A stretch of DNA of 34,050 nucleotides from Burkholderiaceae bacterium (GTDB lineage: Bacteria; Pseudomonadota; Gammaproteobacteria; Burkholderiales; Burkholderiaceae_E): assembly GCA_024711155.1 (NCBI GenBank), contig JANJTK010000183.1:1-34050 (forward strand), written 5' to 3'. The position numbers and the translations under genes are program-made. This document shows positions 23,344-31,346 of the stretch, one piece after another. The number at the start of each line of letters is the position of its first letter. Within the stretch, counting starts at the first letter, position 1. The notes under the pieces were generated by a model. That model was not told the origin of the DNA and ran no database searches. It was given only the letters and a program-made list of their open reading frames with translations.

Positions 23344-24231
23344 GTGACTCCGCTCGCCGAGTTCGCGCAGCAGATCGTCAGCGGCGTTGCGCTCGGCTGC
23401 ATCTACGTCCTGGTCGCGCTCGGCTTCGTCCTGATCTACAAGGCGACCGAGGTCGTCAACTTTGCGCAGGGCGAACTGATGATGCTCGGCGCGTTCTTCG
23501 GTTACACGTTCGTCGTCCTGCTGGAATTCCCCTTCTGGCTCGGACTGGCTGCGGCGGTCGCGTGCATGGCTGCCCTGGGAGGGCTCATCGACCGCGTCGT
23601 GGTACGACCGATCGTAGGCCAGCCGGTGTTCGCGATCGTCATCGTGACGATCGGCATCGGATTCGTCGCGAGAAGCGTCGTGAGCTTCGTGCCGGGCTGG
23701 GGCGTCGACACGCGGGCGCTCGAGACCCCGTTCACCGGCAAGGTCGCCGCCATCGGGCCACTGGCGGTCAGCCACGACCAGATCGCGGTCATGGCGACGA
23801 CCGTCGTGCTCGTGGCCACGCTGTTCCTGTTCTTCCGGCGCACCCGGCTCGGCATCGCGATGCAGGCGGCGTCCCAGAATCACCTTGCGGCCTACTACGC
23901 CGGAATCCCGGTACCGCGGATCTTCTCGATGATCTGGGCGATCAGCGCTGCCGTGTCGGCCGCCGCCGGCATGCTGCTCGCGCCGATCGCGTTCGTGCAC
24001 GTCAACATGGGGATGATCGGCCTGAAGGCCTTCCCGGCGGCGGTGCTCGGCGGCTTCGGGAGCATCCCGGGCGCGATCGTCGGTGGCCTGGTGATCGGCG
24101 TGGTCGAGTCGCTCGCGGGCTTCTACCTGCCGGAGGGATTCAAGGACGTCGCGGCCTACGTGGTGCTCCTGGCCGTGCTGGCGGTCCGGCCGCAGGGGCT
24201 GTTCGCGTCGCATGCCGGCAAGAAGGTGTAG
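23344..24231 (+). CDS. livH: Branched-chain-type ABC transporter permease LivH
   Basis: A LivH-type inner membrane permease of about 295 residues with roughly eight membrane segments. The N-terminal QQIVSGVALGCIYVLVALGFVLIY and VVNFAQGELMMLGAF are diagnostic; the ATPase-contact region is near FPAAVLGGFGSIPGAIVGG. Start is GTG 23344 or TTG 23338 (two residues longer); I prefer the GTG because GGCGGG lies six bases before it. With LivM, LivG, LivF and the binding protein it forms a complete importer. The ligase gene in the same unit suggests the cargo is an organic acid and not an amino acid. Confidence 0.92.
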   Translation: MTPLAEFAQQIVSGVALGCIYVLVALGFVLIYKATEVVNFAQGELMMLGAFFGYTFVVLLEFPFWLGLAAAVACMAALGGLIDRVVVRPIVGQPVFAIVIVTIGIGFVARSVVSFVPGWGVDTRALETPFTGKVAAIGPLAVSHDQIAVMATTVVLVATLFLFFRRTRLGIAMQAASQNHLAAYYAGIPVPRIFSMIWAISAAVSAAAGMLLAPIAFVHVNMGMIGLKAFPAAVLGGFGSIPGAIVGGLVIGVVESLAGFYLPEGFKDVAAYVVLLAVLAVRPQGLFASHAGKKV

Positions 24232-24234
24232 CGG

Positions 24235-25311
24235 ATGCACGTCGAGCTGAAGACGAGCTTCGACCAGGACCTGCGCGTTTTCGGGCACCGCGGGGTCGCC
24301 CTCTGGTACGTCGCGCTTGCGGTGGCGGCGATCGCCGCTCCGCTCGTGCTCGGCACCTATCCGGTGTCGCTGCTGGGGTTCGTCTGCGTCTACGCGATGG
24401 CGGGGCTGGGAATGATGCTCCTCGCAGGCTACGCCGGCCAGGTCTCGCTGGGGCACGCGGCGTTCCTCGCCGCGGGCGCCTATGCAGAGGCGATTCTCGC
24501 GGCACACGGATGGCCGTTTCCGGCGAGTTTCCTGGCCGCGGGTGCGGTCGCCGCCCTGCTCGGCGTGGTGATCGGCCTGCCGGCGTTGCGGATGAGCGGG
24601 ATCTACCTGGCCGTGGCGACGCTCGCTTTCGCCTTCATCGTCGAGGAAGTGCTCGCCCGCTGGGAGTCGGTCACGCGCGGCAACAACGGCTTTCCCGTGC
24701 CGCCGCTGTCGGTCGGTCCGGTCACGATCGACGCCGAATGGAAGCTCTACTACCTCGCGCTGGGGTTGCTGGCCGTCGCGCTGCTCGGAGCGCGCAACCT
24801 GCTGCGCTCGAAGACGGGGCGCGCGCTGATGGCGCTTCGCGACAGCGAGATCGCCGCCCAGAGCATGGGGGTCGCGATTGCGCGCACGAAGCTGGTCGCG
24901 TTCGCGCTCAGCGCGGCCCTCACCGGCTTCGCCGGGGCGCTGTACGCGCACAAGATCCAGTTCCTGAGCCCGGACCAGTTCACGATCGTCGCGTCAGTCG
25001 AACTGCTCGTGCTGGTGCTCGTCGGCGGGCTGGGCTCGCTTCACGGCGCGGTGCTCGGCGCAGCGTTCATCGTCGCGCTGCCGCAGGCGATCGTGCTCGT
25101 AAAGGGGCTGACCGGACTCTCGGCGGCGAGCCAGGCGGGTCTCGACGCCGGTGTGTACGGGATCGTGCTCATCGTGTTCATGCTCTACGAGCCCCACGGC
25201 CTGTATGGGCGCTGGGTGAAGGTCCGGGCATACCTCGAGCTGTTCCCGTTCTACCGACGCGCGACGTTCAGGCGCCAGCGGTCCTACGCGCGCACGGAGC
25301 GGCTGCGATGA
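24235..25311 (+). CDS. livM: Branched-chain-type ABC transporter permease LivM
   Basis: A 358-residue LivM permease with about nine to ten membrane segments. Typical blocks are GLGMMLLAGYAGQVSLGHAAFLAAGAYAEA in pieces, the GLPALRMSGIYLAVATLAF segment and LVLVGGLGSLHGAVLGA near the C-terminus, where the ATPase docks. The C-terminal tail past residue 335 is basic and cytoplasmic (FYRRATFRRQRS). It begins three bases after livH and overlaps livG by ATGA. Confidence 0.93.
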   Translation: MHVELKTSFDQDLRVFGHRGVALWYVALAVAAIAAPLVLGTYPVSLLGFVCVYAMAGLGMMLLAGYAGQVSLGHAAFLAAGAYAEAILAAHGWPFPASFLAAGAVAALLGVVIGLPALRMSGIYLAVATLAFAFIVEEVLARWESVTRGNNGFPVPPLSVGPVTIDAEWKLYYLALGLLAVALLGARNLLRSKTGRALMALRDSEIAAQSMGVAIARTKLVAFALSAALTGFAGALYAHKIQFLSPDQFTIVASVELLVLVLVGGLGSLHGAVLGAAFIVALPQAIVLVKGLTGLSAASQAGLDAGVYGIVLIVFMLYEPHGLYGRWVKVRAYLELFPFYRRATFRRQRSYARTERLR

Positions 25312-26066
25312 ACTGCCTCGAAGTCGAGGACCTCTCGCTCGCGTTCGGGGGCGTGCAGGCGCTCTCCGGCGTGAGCTTCGGTGTGCGCCGCGGGGAGGTG
25401 TTCAGCATCATCGGTCCGAACGGCGCCGGCAAGACCACGATCTTCAACGTCATCAGCCGCATCCATGCGCCGGACCGGGGAAGCGTGCGCTTCGACGGGC
25501 AGGACCTGGGCCGGATCGCGCCGCACGCGGTGATCGGGGCCGGGATCGCACGCACGTTCCAGAACCTCGAGCTCTTCGAGCACGCCACGGTGCTCGAGAA
25601 CCTGCTGCTCGGTCGCCACGCGCGCTTCTCGACGTCGCTCGCGGCCGAACTCGTCTTCAGCCGCTCCGTGCGCCGCGAGGAGCACCTTCATCGGGAGCGC
25701 GTCGAGGAAGTGATCGAATTCCTCGATCTGCAGCCCTGGCGCGACGCGACGATCGGCGCGTTGCCATACGGCGCACGCAAGATCGTGGAGCTCGGGCGCG
25801 CGCTGGCCTCGGATCCGACGCTGTTGCTGCTCGACGAGCCGTCGTCGGGTCTCAACGTCGAGGAAACGCAGGAGCTGGCCTTCTGGATCAGCGACATCCG
25901 GCACGACCTCGGCATCACGGTGATGATGATCGAGCACGACATGGCGCTGGTCGGCGAAGTGTCCGACCGCGTGCTGGCGCTCAACTACGGCCGCACGCTG
26001 GTCGAGGGCACGCCGCAGGAGGTCCAGCGCCACCCCGACGTGGTCCACGCCTATCTGGGGCAATGA
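25308..26066 (+). CDS. livG: ABC transporter ATPase LivG
   Basis: A 252-residue LivG ATPase. Walker A is IIGPNGAGKTTIFN, the Q-loop lies in ARTFQNLELFEH, the signature is the LivG-type LPYGARKIVELGRAL, Walker B is LLLLDEPSSGLN and the switch His is in MIEHDM. The true start is ATG 25308, in overlap with the livM stop; the 1222-codon ORF-track entry ending here runs through livH/livM in a wrong frame. It pairs with LivF to energise the LivHM channel. Confidence 0.94.
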   Translation: MNCLEVEDLSLAFGGVQALSGVSFGVRRGEVFSIIGPNGAGKTTIFNVISRIHAPDRGSVRFDGQDLGRIAPHAVIGAGIARTFQNLELFEHATVLENLLLGRHARFSTSLAAELVFSRSVRREEHLHRERVEEVIEFLDLQPWRDATIGALPYGARKIVELGRALASDPTLLLLDEPSSGLNVEETQELAFWISDIRHDLGITVMMIEHDMALVGEVSDRVLALNYGRTLVEGTPQEVQRHPDVVHAYLGQ

Positions 26067-26067
26067 C

Positions 26068-26844
26068 GTGAACGGCGAAGCGCTCCTGTCCGCCAGGAAC
26101 ATCGAGGCGTCCTATGGCCCGGTGCTGGCGCTGCGCGGCGTGACGGTGGAGCTCCGTGCCGGGGAGGTGGTCGCGGTATTGGGTGCCAACGGCGCGGGCA
26201 AGAGCACCCTGCTCAGGGTGATCTCCGGGACGATCGCGCCGACCCGTGGCGAGGTGCGCCTCGACGGCGAGCCGACCGGGGCCGCAGCCCCGGACGCGCT
26301 TGCGCGCCGGGGCATCGTCCACGTGCCCGAGGGCCGGGAGGTGTTTCCGCTGCTGTCGGTGCGGGACAACCTCGTCGCCGGCGCCTACCTGTGGAACAAC
26401 GACCGGCGGGTCGCCGCGGATTTCGAGCGCATGTTCGAGTACTTCCCGAGGCTGCGCGAGCGTCAGTCTCAGCAGGCGGGTCTGCTGTCGGGCGGAGAGC
26501 AGCAGATGCTCGCGATTGCGCGGGCGCTGATGGCGCGCCCGCGGGTCCTGCTGCTCGACGAGCCCTCGCTGGGCCTGTCGCCGGCGCTCGTGAAGGAGAT
26601 CTTCGCGATCGTCTCCAGGATCAACCGCGAGTCGGGCGTCAGCGTCCTGCTGGTCGAGCAGAACGCCGCGCAGGCGCTTGCGCTGTCGTCCCGCGGGTAC
26701 GTGCTCGAACTCGGCCGGATCGTCATGGAGGATTCGAGCGCGCGTCTGCTCTCCAACGAGGACATCCGCGAGTTCTACCTCGGGATCAAGGACCGCGGGC
26801 TGCGCGGTGAGCGGCGATGGAAGCGCAGGAAGCAGTGGCGCTAG
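26068..26844 (+). CDS. livF: ABC transporter ATPase LivF
   Basis: A 258-residue LivF ATPase with Walker A VLGANGAGKSTLLR, signature LLSGGEQQMLAIARAL, Walker B LLLDEPSLGLSP and LivF-type switch LLVEQNA. GTG 26068 is one base after the livG stop. It has about 15 extra basic residues at the C-terminus (GLRGERRWKRRKQW), which are translated from the stretch that overlaps the start of the acyl-CoA ligase gene by 28 bp. It is similar to the truncated LivF at the left edge, so the strain has at least two such importers. Confidence 0.94.
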   Translation: MNGEALLSARNIEASYGPVLALRGVTVELRAGEVVAVLGANGAGKSTLLRVISGTIAPTRGEVRLDGEPTGAAAPDALARRGIVHVPEGREVFPLLSVRDNLVAGAYLWNNDRRVAADFERMFEYFPRLRERQSQQAGLLSGGEQQMLAIARALMARPRVLLLDEPSLGLSPALVKEIFAIVSRINRESGVSVLLVEQNAAQALALSSRGYVLELGRIVMEDSSARLLSNEDIREFYLGIKDRGLRGERRWKRRKQWR

Positions 26845-28739
26845 CCGGCGCCGGTGCCGTTTCGCGCGGCGTGCCGCAGCGTGCCGGGCGCGCGGCCGCC
26901 GAGGCGGCGCTCGTCGTCGAACCGACGCCGGGGGCGACGCTTGCGCGCGCGTTCGCGCTGGCGGTGGCCAGGCGCGGCGAGCGGATCGCGTACCGGGAGA
27001 AGAAGCGCGGCCTGTGGCGTGCGACCAGCTGGGCGCAGTACGGCGAGCGCGTGCGGGACACAGCGCTCGGCCTGCGCGCGCTCGGATTCGGGCGCGGCGA
27101 ACGCGCGTGCATCATCGGAACCAACCGCCCCGAGTGGATGATCGCGGACCTGGCGATCCTGACCCTCGGTGGCGTGTCGGTCGGCGTCTACCCCACCGAT
27201 TCGCCGCGTCAACTGCGTCACGTCGTCTGCGACTGCGACGCGCGCTGGCTGTTCGTCGAGGACGAGGAACAGCTCGACAAGGCGCTGGAGGTCAGAGACG
27301 GCATGGCGGGCCTGGCCCGGATCGTGGTGTTCGACCTGGAGGGCCTGCGCAACTTCCGCGATCCCCAGGTCACGAGCCTCGACGCCCTGATGGAGACGGG
27401 ACGATCGCGCGCGGCGGCGAATGCAGGAGAGTGGCAGTCTGCGCTCGAAGCGGTCGAGCCCGCGGACCTCGCGGTGCTGATCTACACCTCGGGTACGACC
27501 GGTCCGCCGAAGGGCGCGATGCTGACGCACGGCAGCCTGGTCTTCCAGGCGCGCTGTCTCGCCGCCGTCCTGCCGGCGGGCCCGGAGGACGAGCAGTTGT
27601 CGTTCCTGCCGCTATGTCACATCGCGGAGCGACTGCTGACGACTTTCCGGCCGATCTTCCACGGCGCAACGGTCAACTTCGTCGAGAGCGCCGACACCAT
27701 GCCGCAGAACGTGCGCGAGGTGTCGCCGACGGTGTTCTTCGGCGTGCCACGCATCTGGGAGAAGTTCTACTCGGCGATCCGAATGGCGGCGGACGACGCC
27801 ACTGCGTTCGAGCGGCGCGTGTTCGACTGGGCGATCGGTATCGGCGCGGCCGTCGCGGAGCATCGCCTGCAGGATCGGCCGGTGCCGCGGATGCTCGGAC
27901 TCGCGCACCGGGCGGCGGAGGTGCTGGCGCTACGCCGCGCGCGCAAGCTGATCGGCATGGACCGTGCGCGCTACGTCGTCACAGGGGCCGCGCCGATCTC
28001 GCCGGACCTGATCCGCTGGTACTTCGCGCTCGGACTCGACATGCGCGAGGCCTACGGCATGACCGAAACCACCGGTGTGGCGACGCTTCCGCCGCCGGGG
28101 CGGCGCCGGATCGGCAGCGTCGGCGTCGCTTTGCCTGGCACCGAGGTGCGGATCGGGGACGAAGGCGAGATCCTCGTGCGGGGCGAGCACGTGTTCGCCG
28201 GATACGTGGGGCTCCCCGACAGGACGCGCGAGGCGATCGACGACGAGGGCTGGCTGCACACCGGGGACGTCGGATCGATCGACGCGGACGGCTACCTGCG
28301 CGTCACGGATCGGCTCAAGGACATCTTCATCACCGCGGGCGGCAAGAACGTGACGCCGTCGGAGATCGAGAACCAGTTGAAGTTCAGCCCGTACGTCTCG
28401 GACGCGATCGTGATCGGCGACCGGCGCAGGTATCTCACCGCGCTCGTGATGATCGACCACGAGAACGTCGCGAAGTTCGCGCAGGACGCGCGGGTGCCGT
28501 TCACCAACTACGCGAGCCTGTGCCGGGCTCCCGAGGTGACCGCCCTGGTCCAGGGCGAGATCGACCGGGTCAATGCGCGTTTCGCGCGGGTGGAGGCGAT
28601 CAAGCGCTTTCGCCTGATCGAAGTGCAGCTCACCGCGGAGGACGAGGAGCTGACTCCGACGATGAAGCTCAAGCGCAAGCTGGTCAACGAGAAGTACCGT
28701 GACCTCATCGAATCGATGTACCAGGAGAGCGAAGGGTGA
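26817..28739 (+). CDS. AMP-forming acyl-CoA ligase, long-chain fatty acid/aromatic acid type
   Basis: A 640-residue adenylate-forming ligase of the long-chain acyl-CoA synthetase type. It activates a carboxylic acid via acyl-AMP to the CoA thioester. Motifs: P-loop YTSGTTGPPKGAMLTHG (from about residue 223), AYGMTETTG, GWLHTGDVG, DRLKDIFITAGGKN, and the catalytic Lys in LTPTMKLKRK. The start at 26817 overlaps livF by 28 bp; GTG 26871 (18 residues later) is an alternative because the first 30 residues are low-complexity. A ligase between livF and the binding protein gene is a known arrangement for importers of aromatic or alicyclic acids, allowing trapping on entry. It probably starts the pathway encoded upstream. 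Confidence 0.93.
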   Translation: MEAQEAVALAGAGAVSRGVPQRAGRAAAEAALVVEPTPGATLARAFALAVARRGERIAYREKKRGLWRATSWAQYGERVRDTALGLRALGFGRGERACIIGTNRPEWMIADLAILTLGGVSVGVYPTDSPRQLRHVVCDCDARWLFVEDEEQLDKALEVRDGMAGLARIVVFDLEGLRNFRDPQVTSLDALMETGRSRAAANAGEWQSALEAVEPADLAVLIYTSGTTGPPKGAMLTHGSLVFQARCLAAVLPAGPEDEQLSFLPLCHIAERLLTTFRPIFHGATVNFVESADTMPQNVREVSPTVFFGVPRIWEKFYSAIRMAADDATAFERRVFDWAIGIGAAVAEHRLQDRPVPRMLGLAHRAAEVLALRRARKLIGMDRARYVVTGAAPISPDLIRWYFALGLDMREAYGMTETTGVATLPPPGRRRIGSVGVALPGTEVRIGDEGEILVRGEHVFAGYVGLPDRTREAIDDEGWLHTGDVGSIDADGYLRVTDRLKDIFITAGGKNVTPSEIENQLKFSPYVSDAIVIGDRRRYLTALVMIDHENVAKFAQDARVPFTNYASLCRAPEVTALVQGEIDRVNARFARVEAIKRFRLIEVQLTAEDEELTPTMKLKRKLVNEKYRDLIESMYQESEG

Positions 28740-28789
28740 CCGCCCCCCTACCGCGGGCGGATTCTCAATCGGGCGAAGGAGGGACGATC

Positions 28790-29965
28790 ATGAGACGAAC
28801 GGGTCGGATACTGGCCGCGATCGCGGCGACGGCAGCGCTCTGTGCGCCGGGGCCTGCGGCTTCGCAGATCCAGGGCGTGACGGACACCGGGATCGTGCTG
28901 GGGACGCTGCTCGACCTGAGCGGGCCCATCAACTTCTGGGGGCTGCCGATCAAGAACGGCATGGAGATGGCTGTCGACGAGATCAACGCCGAAGGCGGCA
29001 TTCATGGAAGGCGCCTCGGATTGATCGTCGAGGACATGGCCTACGATCCCAAGAAGGCCGTGCTCGCCGCGCAAAAGCTCCTGAACCAGGACCGGATCTT
29101 CGCGATGGTCGGGCAGATGGGAACCGTGACCGCCGCGGCGACGATGCCGCTGGTCCTGAAGGCCGGCGTCCCGCACGTGTTTCCGGTCACGCCGGCCGAG
29201 ATGTTCTTTGATCCGTATCACAAGCTGAAGTTCGCGTTCTTCACCCCCTACTACGACGACATCCGGACCGGCGTGAAGTACATGGTCGAGACGCACGGCA
29301 AGCGGCGCGTCGGCATCCTTTACCAGGACGACGAGTTCGGCGCCAACCTCCTGAAGGGCGTCAGGGACCAGCTCGACGCGATGAAGCTCTCGCTCGTGTC
29401 CCAGACGAGCTACAAGCGCGGCGCCACCGACTTCTCGAGCCAGATCGCGAAGCTCAGGAGTGACGGCGTGGACCTGGTTGTGCTCGGCACGATCGTTCGA
29501 GAGACGATCGGTGCGATGGCAGCGGCACGGCAGCTCAGCTGGAACGTGGACTTCCTGACTTCGCAGGCGGCTTATGCGCCCGAGGTCCCGATGCTCGGCA
29601 AGGCGGCGGTCGAGGGGCTGTTCGGCGCGGGCCAGACGCCGATCCCCGACCCCGAGACCGCCGGCCCGGAGGCGCTGGCGTGGATGAAGCGCTACGAGCA
29701 GCGCTTCGGCAAGCCCGCCAACGTCCAGGCGGTGGTCGGCTACATCGTCATGCAGACGGCCGCGATGGGGCTGAAGAACGCCGGCCGCAGCCTGACCCCC
29801 GAGACCTTCGCTGCGGGAATCGAGCAGATCCGCGATTACCGCAACGCCTTCGGGAGCGCGCCGATGTCGTTCTCCGCCGACAATCACCTCGCGGCACGGC
29901 AGGTGTTCATGGCCCGCGTCCAGAACGGCAAGTGGGTGCGGTTGACCGATTTCGTGAGGTACTGA
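28790..29965 (+). CDS. ABC transporter periplasmic substrate-binding protein (LivK/type I)
   Basis: A 391-residue type I periplasmic binding protein. The start is ATG 28790 (ORF track gives 28736), fixed by GAAGGAGGG six bases upstream and by the signal peptide MRRTGRILAAIAATAALCA with cleavage after the AAS stretch. The mature part begins with the family pattern GVTDTGIVLGTLLDLSGPINFWGL and has NGMEMAVDEINAEGGIHGRR. The homologues I recall from such operons are used for aromatic or fatty acids as well as amino acids. Last gene of the operon, 50 bp after the ligase; a strong ribosome site may boost its level, as expected for a receptor. Confidence 0.93.
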   Translation: MRRTGRILAAIAATAALCAPGPAASQIQGVTDTGIVLGTLLDLSGPINFWGLPIKNGMEMAVDEINAEGGIHGRRLGLIVEDMAYDPKKAVLAAQKLLNQDRIFAMVGQMGTVTAAATMPLVLKAGVPHVFPVTPAEMFFDPYHKLKFAFFTPYYDDIRTGVKYMVETHGKRRVGILYQDDEFGANLLKGVRDQLDAMKLSLVSQTSYKRGATDFSSQIAKLRSDGVDLVVLGTIVRETIGAMAAARQLSWNVDFLTSQAAYAPEVPMLGKAAVEGLFGAGQTPIPDPETAGPEALAWMKRYEQRFGKPANVQAVVGYIVMQTAAMGLKNAGRSLTPETFAAGIEQIRDYRNAFGSAPMSFSADNHLAARQVFMARVQNGKWVRLTDFVRY

Positions 29966-30005
29966 GGAAGCAGCGCGGCGGGTCGCGGGGCGCTGCCGCC
30001 GCGAT

Positions 30006-30023
30006 CCGGCGCGAGGGCGCCGG
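30006..30023. terminator. stem-loop after the main operon, weak terminator candidate
   Basis: CCGGCGC (30006-30012), loop GAGG, GCGCCGG (30017-30023), preceded by another inverted repeat GCAGCGC/GCGCTGC at 29970-29995. Both lie in the 73-bp gap between the binding-protein stop and rlmI. Neither has a T-run, so they may slow transcription or protect the 3' end without terminating it alone. Confidence 0.35.
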
Positions 30024-30038
30024 GCGCACAATGCGTCC

Positions 30039-31346
30039 ATGAAGACGATCCGACTGCATCCCGGCCGCGAGCGTTCGCTGCTGCGCCGCCATCCCTGGGT
30101 GTTCGACTCCGCCGTCGCGAAGGGCGGCGGCGACAGCGGCGAGACCGTGCGCATCGAGTCGCACGAAGGCAAGTTTCTCGCGTGGGCCGCGTTCAGTCCG
30201 CAGTCGCGGATTCGCGCGCGCGCGTGGAGCTTCGACGAGGCGCAGCGCATCGACGCAGCGTTCCTGGCGGCCGCGCTCGCGCGCGCGATCGCTGCGCGGC
30301 GCCGCTTCGACGTGCGCAGCGACGCCGTGCGCCTGGTGCACGGTGAGTCGGACGGACTGCCGGGTCTGGTCGTCGACTGCTACGGCGACACGCTGGTCGC
30401 GCAGTTCGGCAGCGCCGGCGCCGAGCGCTGGAAGGGCGTCGTCGCCGATGCGCTGCTGAGCGCGACCGGCCTCGCGCGCCTCTACGAGCGCTCGGACGCC
30501 GGCGCGCGCGCGCTCGAAGGCCTGCCCGCCGTCACCGGCTGGTTGCGCGGCGGCGCAGCGGCGGGCGCCGCGGCAGGCGGGGAGGCCTGCGGGAACGACA
30601 GTGGGGAGGCCTGCGGGAATGCCGACGGGGAGGCGCCGCCGCCGGCGCTGGAGATCGTCGAGCACGACTGGCGCTTCACCGTCGACATCGCCACCGGCCA
30701 CAAGACCGGTTTCTACCTCGACCAGCGCGACAACCGCAAGCGCTTCGCCGACTGCGTGCAGCGACTGCGACTGCGCCGGGTGCTGAACTGCTTCTGCTAC
30801 ACCGGCGGCTTCACGGTGGCGGCGCTCGCCGGGATGCGCGCGGCCGACGTCGACGACGGCGAGGTCGTGTCGATAGATTCGTCGGCGCCCGCACTCGATC
30901 GCGCCCGCGCACACGTCGCGCTCAACGGCTTCGACCCTGCGCGCACGCGCTTCGTCGACGCCGACGTCAACGCGTCGCTGCGCCGGTTCCTGGAAGACGG
31001 CGCGCGCTTCGACGCGATCGTCCTCGACCCGCCGAAGTTCGCGCCGACGGCAGCGCACGCCGAGCGCGCCGCGCGCGCGTACAAGGACATCAACCGGCTC
31101 GCGCTGCAACTGCTCGAGCCGGGCGGCGTGCTCTTCACCTTCTCGTGTTCGGGCGGCGTCAGCGCGGATCTGTTCCACAAGATCGTCGCCTCGGCGGGCG
31201 CCGATGCGGGTGTCGACGGCTACATCGTCGAGACGCTGGAGGCGGCGCCCGATCATCCGGTGACGCTGGAGTTTCCGGAAGGGGCGTACCTGAAGGGGCT
31301 GGTGGTGATGCGCAAGGGGGACATCGATGCGAGGCACGGTCGATGA
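30039..31346 (+). CDS. rlmI: 23S rRNA m5C1962-type methyltransferase RlmI (class I SAM-dependent)
   Basis: A 435-residue RlmI-family enzyme: an N-terminal PUA-like RNA-binding domain (RLHPGRERSLLRRHPWVFD), a central EEHEE-like domain (SDGLPGLVVDCYGD) and a C-terminal Rossmann methyltransferase with NCFCYTGGFTVAAL (SAM motif I), VSIDSSAPALD, and VLDPPKFAP; the Cys in FSCSGGVSADLF is a candidate catalytic residue. It methylates a cytosine in 23S rRNA in the E. coli case. It is about 40 residues longer than E. coli RlmI because of a repeat-rich linker between the central and catalytic domains (30579-30634). A housekeeping gene next to the catabolic operon, coupled by ATGA to the CoA-transferase gene. 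Confidence 0.9.
   Translation: MKTIRLHPGRERSLLRRHPWVFDSAVAKGGGDSGETVRIESHEGKFLAWAAFSPQSRIRARAWSFDEAQRIDAAFLAAALARAIAARRRFDVRSDAVRLVHGESDGLPGLVVDCYGDTLVAQFGSAGAERWKGVVADALLSATGLARLYERSDAGARALEGLPAVTGWLRGGAAAGAAAGGEACGNDSGEACGNADGEAPPPALEIVEHDWRFTVDIATGHKTGFYLDQRDNRKRFADCVQRLRLRRVLNCFCYTGGFTVAALAGMRAADVDDGEVVSIDSSAPALDRARAHVALNGFDPARTRFVDADVNASLRRFLEDGARFDAIVLDPPKFAPTAAHAERAARAYKDINRLALQLLEPGGVLFTFSCSGGVSADLFHKIVASAGADAGVDGYIVETLEAAPDHPVTLEFPEGAYLKGLVVMRKGDIDARHGR
30579..30634 (+). repeat. 24-bp tandem repeat inside rlmI
   Basis: GGGGAGGCCTGCGGGAA occurs at 30579-30595 and 30603-30619, and a third, partial copy (GGGGAGGC) starts at 30627, giving a period of exactly 24 bp. It encodes eight-residue units GGEACGND, SGEACGNA and the start of DGEA. 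The unit length is a multiple of three, so copy-number change would keep the frame. Confidence 0.85.

Noticed and set aside
21991-24951. 986-codon minus-strand ORF
   Set aside because: Arg/His/Asp-rich composition, no domain motifs, and it lies opposite the well-supported TetR, alcohol dehydrogenase, livH and livM genes; it is a GC-rich antisense shadow.
22398-26066. 1222-codon + strand ORF
   Set aside because: Only the last 252 codons (livG) are real; the rest is an out-of-frame reading of the alcohol dehydrogenase, livH and livM.
30006-30023. Strong intrinsic terminator after the binding-protein gene
   Set aside because: The stem-loop is real but lacks a T-run; listed only as a weak candidate. 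The same is true of the hairpins at 3348, 7302 and 9794.
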